From Antedon mediterranea (taxonomy: Eukaryota; Echinodermata; Crinoidea; Comatulida; Antedonidae): a DNA stretch of 64,000 nucleotides. The notes beneath the pieces were generated by a model. The model was not told the DNA's origin, did no database searches, and saw only the letters and a list, made by a program, of their open reading frames with translations. Below are positions 57,801 through 64,000 of this stretch, in pieces. The position numbers and the translations under genes are program-made. Numbering within the stretch: the first letter of the stretch is position 1; the number at the start of each line of letters is the position of its first letter. The stretch spans positions 2,398,501 through 2,462,500 of the forward strand of contig NC_092671.1 in NCBI RefSeq assembly GCF_964355755.1. Reading direction: 5' to 3'.

Positions 57801-60800
57801 AAATTTTAACAAATATTTTTAAAAATAAAAAAACTTTTTTAGATAAATTATATTGTCCTGAAAATATAATTATTCTGGTTAATATGCCATTTTTATATAG
57901 TTATTCCCTCTGACTGTAAATTGGAACAAAAGAAAAATGTTTTGATATTTTTTTTTAATCTCAGCAACAGAAATAACCGACAGCAATATAACAGAGGTAA
58001 CCGGAATGATTTCCGAGGGTATCAGAATTCTCCAAATGGAGTCCGAGACGAATATGCTAATTTGATGACTCAGAAAGAGAAGGATTGGGTTCTGAGAATT
58101 CAAATGTTGCAACTTCAGTCGGAGGATCCAATGACAGAAGACTTTTACTATCAGGTAATGTATTTACTGCCAAATAAGGAATTGTTATTACCAAATAAGG
58201 ATTTGTTATTACCAAACAAGGAATTTTTAATACCAAATAAGTATGTTTACTAAAAGAGTTTACTATCAAATTAAGATATGATACCAAATAAGGATTTTTA
58301 CTACCAAATATTAAAATATGTTATAGTCAACTCTCCCAATACCAGACATTTTGGCTGGCCTTATATGTCTGGATTTCGGTTAAGTGTGGCATTCTGAGTG
58401 TTTTTACTCGGGGTACCCAAGTCTAGGACTTGTTCATCTTCTCCTCTTCTTCCATCCGACACTATTGAGCAAAAAGTGCGATTTATAAAGTACTACTCCT
58501 CCCTTATTCGTTGTAGTATTGAGCTGGGATTTGGCATGAGTATACTTCAGGGACATGTCCTCAAAGCTATAGAGCCGGATTTTTTAATTTCAAACCGGAT
58601 GCAGCCATATCACGTCTCGAAAATGGTACCGTATAGCTGTATTTGGTAGCGAGGTTATTGATGTGTATGTGACGTTACATCCGGTCTTATGACGTCCTTG
58701 CAGCTTCTTTTGCTGTACCCTGAGTATCGCAAATTCGTGCTTGTTAATGTAAAAATAAATTTGGAATCTTTAGGACCTTGATTTGAAAGTATTAATATTT
58801 TAATATTGAAATATTAAAAACACATCTTTTTATTCCAGATGTTTTTAAGGAAGAAGGAAAAGAAAGATGAGCACGTAGAAGGCATCCAATCAGAAGGCAA
58901 GGAAAGAAAACCAAAAGCACTCCTCCCGCCACCGAAGCTTGAAATCAGAGAATACAAACCAAGTAAATAAATTAGGAACATTTTTTGTAATGCATAGTTC
59001 AGTACGTAATTGTAATATTGCATAGTTTGGATATATTTTATGAAAATGTAATATGTTGTAGAATAGACAGAGAGAGAGGCAAAAAAAAACATGTTTTCAT
59101 GCACCATGGGGGTTGACCCTCATTTGAAATTGTCACCATTTATGATGATCAAAAAGTTCTAACACAGAAAACATAACACAACTATACATCAGCCATGAGA
59201 ATCACAATTAGGAGGAGAAGGAATATAATGATTGAGGTGGAGAGAATGAGAAAGACAATTTACAAAGAAGCTAAACATCTCCATAATAATTAATTTTTGC
59301 AATCAGATACAAGAACAGAGAGATATTAAGAAAGGACACATCTGTAATCGATATGACATAGAGGAACAAAACTTGAATAAATCTGACTAAGCATTTTCTG
59401 AAATGCTTAGTTTGTTTCTAGTCGAAGATTGTATTCTTGCAATTATGCTTTTACAAAAAAATTACAATTTTATTATTTATTTTTGTCAGTGCAATTTACT
59501 GGTGCTCTTGGCAAGCTGACTTCAGTAAGCGTTAATAACCCTCGCAAGATTATCGATATTGATATGGGTAACAGTGTCGATGAAGATGAGGTAGGTAGAT
59601 AGAATAGTGTCTTGCACTGTAACTGTGTGAATGACACAGTACAACTACTTTCGTTTGTCCTAAGGTTCTATTCGTGTCGAGAAACAACCGGGCTGAGATG
59701 GATCAGTACACTGATGTTTACCCCTTCTCTTCTTATAAGTGCCACAAGTGGATAGACCGAGGGGAGTTTTTTTGTAAAGCTCTGTCTACACTATCTTTTT
59801 TTTTAATGTGACAACAAAATCTGATGTGCCCATATATAGACATGGTGATGTCATATCACTACCATATTTGGGCATATCACTACCATATTTGGGCACATCA
59901 CAGTTTTTTTGTCAAACTAGTTTGATAGTGTAGACAGGGCTTTATACTCTTATACTTATTCATTTGTAAGTATTTTGAGTACAGTATTAAATTTTATATT
60001 TTAGGAATCAAAGGCTAAGACAGTTATTCATTCAAACAAACAACAGAAAGCTTTACTAATGAAGATTGAAAGGCTATACATTCTGATGCTGTCAATAAAA
60101 GACTTGAACCGTCAAATGGATGAAGCTAGGGAAGAGACTAACCTGGAAGACCTGCAAGGCAAATGTACTGCACTGCAACACAAACTGTTCTCTGGGCTCC
60201 ATATTGAACAACAGCTTGAAGACAGGTGGCTCATTTGCATAATTATGATAATTATACATATTTTGCATAATAAATTACACAAACCATGGAGAAATAATTA
60301 TTTCTCCATGCACAAACACAATTCACAGTCTACACATATATACATAAATGTGATATTTTAGTTTTAAAAATTGCATCACATGGATTGACTTCGTACTAAT
60401 CGGCCATTTTGTATTGTTTTAAAATTACATCATAATCCTTGTTCCATCTAACAGAATGAACGTTAAATCGACCAAAGACAGTCATGATAATAATAACACA
60501 TGTACAGATTGATATTTTGTGTGATTTATCTTCTTTCATCTTGATGCAAAAGCTCACCCTTTTGTGCAAAGGTGGTGCAACATTTTACAGCCATTTTTCC
60601 TTCTCAATTCATTTTCTTTTGTATTGCAGATCTGTGTCTAGTTATTTACTAATTCAATTCCATTATTTATTTTTTGTGTACAAATTGTCTTGTTTTTTGC
60701 ATATAAAAAACATAATAAAATATGATAAAATGGAAAAAATGCAAATACAAACATTTCATTTCTCAACATTCAAGTCATTGGCTTCTGATATTAACATTTT

Positions 60801-62283
60801 ATTTTTTGGTTCCAGGACATCGGATGATCAATTTGTAAATGTTTTGTCTGTGAGAAAAGGACGCAAGTTGATTGGTCGATCTTTAGTTGTTTTGGAATCC
60901 CATCATGCTTATTTAGCCGTTGAGGCAGTATTCAAAAACCTCAACATACTTATCAAGCGGGAATTACAAGATGCTAAAAAGGAGGTGCATGAGGAGGTAA
61001 TGTGTAGTGCCTAGTACTTGCGTTACATCAGGTCATGTCCATGCGTAGAAACTGCTTCAGCTTTTAAAAGGAGGTTTTTGTTGAATATGCCACTTTAATG
61101 TCACATAAATAGTTACCAAAAATTGGATCAAGAACAAATTTACCTGAAAAACTGTTTAAAGCTAAAAATGGTCAAATTGACTGGAAGTCAATAGATTTTT
61201 GGTTGATTTTAATAGTTTATTTTGTCTTTTTATAAGTGAAAACATTATTTTTCTACAGAAGTGATTAACTTTATTAAAAAGCAAATTGACCTGTGAAAAT
61301 CTTTTTTTAAACATTTGTTCCTTGTAGTTAATACAGTTCATTAATAGGATGTCAAAAAAGAAGAGTTCTTTGAATGCTTTTTGTTACTCATAAATGGTCA
61401 TTAGGTACGTTCTTGATACTTGAGAATGGTAAATGTTTGTTGAAAAATCATGATTTGGTATCAAGTTATAAATCGTATAATTGTATAATTTTTTTAGACG
61501 CTACCAGTGCTATATCCTACAGTTCTTAGAGTGATTCAATCAGCGGATTTAAGTCGGCTATCGTCATTCGTAGGTCAAATTGTGTCAAATGATGAAGAAT
61601 CAAACAAGTCTCCAAACAACGCTGTTTCTTTATCATTACAATATAAAGTAGGTTACAGATTAATTTACATTTTTCCATCTTTTGTTTGAGCTCCACTTTT
61701 TTTTTTAATCTGTTTTACTGAATTGAAAGATTTTTGTATCAAATATTTTAATTTATTTTATACAGTGATTTAGTTTTACGATTGAAATAGTTTTTACTAA
61801 TGAAATATAATATTTCCTTCCAATTTCCCCCTATTTCAGTACTTATCTATATAAGCATTGTATTGCCTTAAGCTTTGTCTACACTATCAAACTTTATGTG
61901 ACAAAAAAATGTCCATAAATGGACATGATGATGTCATATCACTACCATATTTAAGCATATTACTACCATATTTGGGCACATTACACTCTTTTTGTCAATG
62001 TTTAGTTTGATAGTGTAGACAGGGCTTTAAGTATGAACTAAATAACTTATTTCTAAAATTGTTAATTAATTTGTTTCATATGATGCTAATGTATTCATAT
62101 CTTTTGTTATGATATATAAACAATATTCTTTATGAATCCAATATTTGTTTTTTATCAATAATGATATATGTTTATTCTTTATTAGTTTGGCTCGTCTATC
62201 ATTCTTATTCTCATGAACCGTGCTGAACATATCTACACCAATACCTCCCTTATTGATATCGACAATTCCACACAAAAAGTCTG
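48829..62283 (+). CDS. PATL1: PATL1 (Pat1) mRNA-decay factor, 15 exons visible, 3' end beyond window
   Basis: Exons: 48829-48864, 52292-52373, 53166-53305, 53902-54000, 54381-54542, 56097-56306, 56745-57112, 57538-57612, 57965-58154, 58839-58962, 59490-59590, 60005-60225, 60816-60996, 61498-61647 and 62186-62283, all in frame. The N-terminus has the DETFGSGA motif matching the DDX6-binding acidic segment of Pat1. The proline-rich middle has [10 protein letters not shown] and PIGTPPR, then a Gln/His/Asn-rich stretch. Conserved blocks follow: [46 protein letters not shown] and the start of the helical C-terminal domain ([30 protein letters not shown]). Pat1 links decapping (DCP2, LSM1-7) and deadenylation in P-bodies. 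The short exon 1 (12 codons) is the least certain. The exon 3 donor appears to be GC. Introns hold MITE-A copies, a LINE tail and a SINE. Confidence 0.9.
49416..51167. mobile_element. hAT-like non-autonomous transposon in PATL1 intron 1, about 1.75 kb
   Basis: The left end CAGGCCCGTATCCAG and the complement of the right end CAGGCCCGTATGCAG are inverted (14 of 15). Both are followed inward by G-rich GGGGGGGTGCG. TACAG abuts both sides (49411-49415 and 51168-51172), either a 5-bp duplication or a decayed 8-bp one. GC-rich hairpin-prone blocks (GGGGGCTTCGCCCCC) occur at about 50825-50970 and 51075-51150. The first of these ends in CCTGGCGCCACCCCTGCTG, which resembles another hAT terminus, so a nested element is possible. 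No transposase frame was found. Confidence 0.6.
52437..52650. repeat. Dispersed repeat R1, copy 2
   Basis: Matches the block order of 16321-16532 (TTAATGTAACAT, AAATTGGATCC, TTTACCTGAAAAAATG, TTTTTGGTTGAATTTTACC, GTGATTAACTT). In PATL1 intron 2. Confidence 0.65.
54061..54141. mobile_element. MITE-A copy 8, internally deleted
   Basis: Both arms are kept (AAGCCTTGTCTACACTATC, GATAGTGAAGACAGAACTT) but the CArG-containing core is gone, leaving about 80 bp. TA on both sides. Confidence 0.85.
54582..54728. mobile_element. MITE-A copy 9
   Basis: TTAAGCTCTGTCTACACTATC (first T at 54582) to GATAGTGTAGACGGAG. Core ATGATGTCAT and CCATATTTGG; the first box is mutated to CAATATATGG. In PATL1 intron 5. 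Confidence 0.85.
54840..56000 (+). mobile_element. 5'-truncated LINE 3' end in PATL1 intron 5
   Basis: A remnant C-terminus of a LINE reverse-transcriptase ORF is readable at about 54853-54996 ([25 protein letters not shown]). A long 3' UTR follows, then a GAATT microsatellite tail at 55983-56000. The UTR contains nine 59-bp tandem units and a duplicated block of about 120 bp (55741-55850 and 55868-55975). The tail type matches the CR1/L2-like LINE at 7740-10957. Confidence 0.7.
55082..55618. repeat. 59-bp tandem repeat, about 9 near-identical units
   Basis: Each unit includes CTAACTTATTTATTACTTCA, TTGTGTAGGCTTCCAGCCCA and CATCACAGGATGTGATTGT. Only a few substitutions separate the units, so expansion is recent. 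Each unit carries CATCACAGGATGTGATTG, an inverted repeat, and a TTCATTGTGTAG that looks like a splice acceptor. Confidence 0.95.
56419..56552. mobile_element. MITE-A copy 10
   Basis: CGCTCTGTATACAATTTTATG to TTGTAGACAGAGCTT; arms partly deleted. Core CCATATATGG, ATGATGTCAT and CCATATTTGG intact. In PATL1 intron 6. Confidence 0.85.
57142..57515. repeat. Direct duplication of about 200 bp in PATL1 intron 7
   Basis: Two adjacent copies start CATTTCAGCTACAAAATATT and share AACAATATTACA, GGCATATTTGACTGG and CATTTACTGAACAAG-type blocks; the second begins at about 57342. They differ by substitutions and a deletion, so the duplication is not recent. Confidence 0.8.
57621..57720 (+). repeat. tRNA-derived SINE or tRNA-like pseudogene
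   Basis: TAGCTTGGTAGTTA (57629-57642) resembles an A box and GGTTCAATCC (57673-57682) matches a B box at tRNA-like spacing. The acceptor stem does not pair, so this is not a functional tRNA. In PATL1 intron 8, directly after the exon 8 donor. Confidence 0.55.
58166..58310. repeat. Short tandem repeat of about 21 bp in PATL1 intron 9
   Basis: Units of the type TACCAAATAAGGATTTGTTA, with indels. Confidence 0.8.
59775..59943. mobile_element. MITE-A copy 11
   Basis: AAGCTCTGTCTACACTATC to GATAGTGTAGACAGGGCTT with TA on both sides. The core has two CCATATTTGG boxes; the first box is mutated (CCATATATAG). In PATL1 intron 11. Confidence 0.9.
61094..61280. repeat. Dispersed repeat R1, copy 3
   Basis: Same block order as the copies at 16321 and 52437. 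In PATL1 intron 13. Confidence 0.65.
61868..62030. mobile_element. MITE-A copy 12
   Basis: TTAAGCTTTGTCTACACTATC (first T at 61868) to GATAGTGTAGACAGGGCTT followed by TAA. Core CCATAAATGG, ATGATGTCAT and CCATATTTGG. In PATL1 intron 14. Confidence 0.9.
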
Positions 62284-63853
62284 GTAAGTCAAGAGGAAAT
62301 ATATGTTTTAACTGTAGTATGTACTAATGTAGTTTTAACATTAAAAATGAAAGTGCCAGAAAAATAATTAAAAGGGTAGTTGAAGTTGGCTGATGAAAAG
62401 AACCTGACCCAAGAAAATAACAATTACGATTGATAAAAATGAGGAGAGAAGAAATACCTGATCTAGATCGCAGAGACCAGTGGCTGTATTCATATTAAGT
62501 ATTTCACTTAACTCAATAAACAGAGGTCCCAACTTGGGAAAGTCCATTCGCAGGAGATTTTGTCGTGAACCACATTCAATTCGTCGGGGCGTCGAAAGTG
62601 AACGCGCGGGGAATCGAAAATCAACACGCGTGTCGTTTACGTCTCTTATAATTAACTAAATATGTTACATATACAGTATAATTTATATACAATATTTACA
62701 CATAAGTTGGCTTAATTTTTACATAGGTTTATCCATCAGTATTTTTAATTTTACATTCTTATTTTTTTTATGGACACATCCTCAGTACAAAGAATTTTAA
62801 AAATATATACTGTATTTTAACTAAAATTCAGTATATAAAATAATTTAACTTAATTACATAATGTACAATAAACACATAATAGTATTGCCCAATAGAATTT
62901 ACTCATTTTTTTTAGGCCTAGGGCTTCTACTAGGCCCTAGCTAGCTACCATTTTAAAACCCCAAAAAAAAATAATAATAAGAAATAACTATTCCGAATCC
63001 GTCTTATGCTACATTACGCGAGTTAACATATTATGAAAATGAAAAACATTGAGTTTTATATTGTTTTATCCATACGTAATTACACTGGCATTAAAGATAT
63101 AACATTAAAATGTAGGCCGTTTATGAGCTATTTCGCCGATTTCTTATCGCTGGGAAACTCTCCACCATCGACATCGATCGATCGAGGAGTAGGCCTAGGC
63201 TAGAATAGAGGCTTTTAGCGTGCATGCCGGAACGGGTGGATTATTGCTATATAAATAACAAGTTTGAACAAAAGAGCTTACGAAAATCTTAGGTAAATTT
63301 GTATTAAACGTAGGCCTACTTGTTTGGCGAATCCATGCCTTTTAAATCATTTTAACATGTTCGTATTATCGGATCGTACAGTAAAACCAAATAAAACACC
63401 GCCTCAACAACGATGTGCGTTTTGTGCGATCTGTTGTTCTTTTTTGCAGCGGATCAACATTGGTAGAGTCCATTAATTATGAGGGTGTTTAAAAATGTAA
63501 TAACTATTAAAAACGTGTCTCAACCACTGTGTAATCAAAGCGTTTATTTAGTTAAAACTTGGATCCTCCCAAAATTGATAATCGCGTATTCCGGTGACCA
63601 CGTGATTGATTCACGGTTGGTTGCACGCTTCTTTTTTTTTCTACGTCCGGCGTGTAGACCGTGCATGTTTATATTATTGTTACGGTTTAACAAAGGCAGT
63701 GCATACAAATAAAAATACAATAATAGACCACGGTAGATGGGTACTAAAAGCGGTAGACTACCGCGAGTAGCGGTAGACTTGGGACCCCTGAATAATTATT
63801 GAAGTATTTCTCTTGAATTGTTTTCACTTAGATAGGAGCTTGTTTTAATGTTA
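62284..63853. other. PATL1 intron 15 (incomplete), no exon seen
   Basis: The last PATL1 exons are expected beyond the window. AGAGGTCCCAA at about 62523 and the complement of AGGGGTCCCAA at about 63780-63790 may be the ends of an insertion of about 1.3 kb, but the match is short and no target duplication was resolved. Confidence 0.4.
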
Positions 63854-64000
63854 AGGGTAAGTGTTTCCCTCAGCCTAAGTGTGGCCACAGCTCTTAGGGT
63901 AAGTGTTTCCCTTAGCCTGTGTGTGGCCACAGCTCTTAGGGTGTTTCCCTTAGCCTAAGTGTGGCCACAGCTCTTAGGGTAAATGTTTCCCTTAGCCTAA
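63854..64000. repeat. 42-bp tandem repeat running off the window end
   Basis: Units combine AGGGTAAGTGTTTCCCTTAG with CCTAAGTGTGGCCACAGCTC and TT; one unit is shortened. The array continues past 64000. Confidence 0.9.

Noticed and set aside
62523-63790. Possible 1.3-kb transposon with AGRGGTCCCAA ends
   Set aside because: The terminal match is only about 11 bases, no target duplication was found and there is no internal symmetry.

Overview
The window is animal nuclear DNA: AT-rich, intron-dense, with GT-AG splicing, metazoan gene families and many short inverted-repeat transposons. The frequent AGGCCTA motifs, a LINE carrying a 2A-like motif and the mix of fibrinogen-like, C-type-lectin and PAN domains point to an invertebrate deuterostome, most likely an echinoderm. 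That placement is inference; no species marker was seen. Only two genes are named with confidence (DEAF1 and PATL1). All exon models were read by eye from splice sites and reading-frame continuity, and every complete model sums to a whole number of codons.

Layout. 1-5.5 kb: a 15/45-bp minisatellite, then the last two exons of a C-type-lectin/PAN gene whose 5' part is not in the window. 5.6-16.3 kb: a complete 11-exon gene for a secreted protein with a signal peptide, two contactin-associated-protein-type fibrinogen-like modules, a C-type-lectin-like domain and a PAN/apple domain. Its last two exons are close paralogues of those at 2.5-3.2 kb. A decayed CR1/L2-like LINE sits in its intron 3. 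18.1 kb: tRNA-Tyr(GTA) with a 13-nt intron, minus strand. 19.1 kb: an unrecognised 255-codon ORF. 20.4-23.6 kb (minus): a four-exon gene of unknown function. 24.4-28.4 kb (plus): a divergent RhoGAP-domain gene with a 14-nt microexon. 30.1-32.5 kb (plus): a small ankyrin-repeat gene. 35.1-47.3 kb (minus): DEAF1 (SAND and MYND domains). 48.8 kb to beyond the window (plus): PATL1, the mRNA-decay factor Pat1, divergent from DEAF1 across a 1.5-kb spacer.

Mobile and repeated DNA fills much of the rest. About twelve copies of one palindromic MITE (called MITE-A here) occur. Most carry perfect CArG boxes (SRF-type sites), and several lie in DEAF1 and PATL1 introns. Other inverted-repeat families (MITE-B to MITE-F) are present, and A to E share an AAGC/AAGG-type end next to TA. 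There are also a hAT-like MITE with a clean 8-bp target duplication, a second LINE tail with nine 59-bp tandem units, tRNA-like SINE sequence and several minisatellites.

The genes do not form one pathway. The lectin-type genes are probably extracellular recognition proteins; the others are housekeeping or regulatory. The best candidates for something undescribed are the duplicated fibrinogen-like/lectin/PAN gene, the CArG-carrying MITE family, the minisatellite whose unit differences are synonymous in one frame, and the two unrecognised genes.
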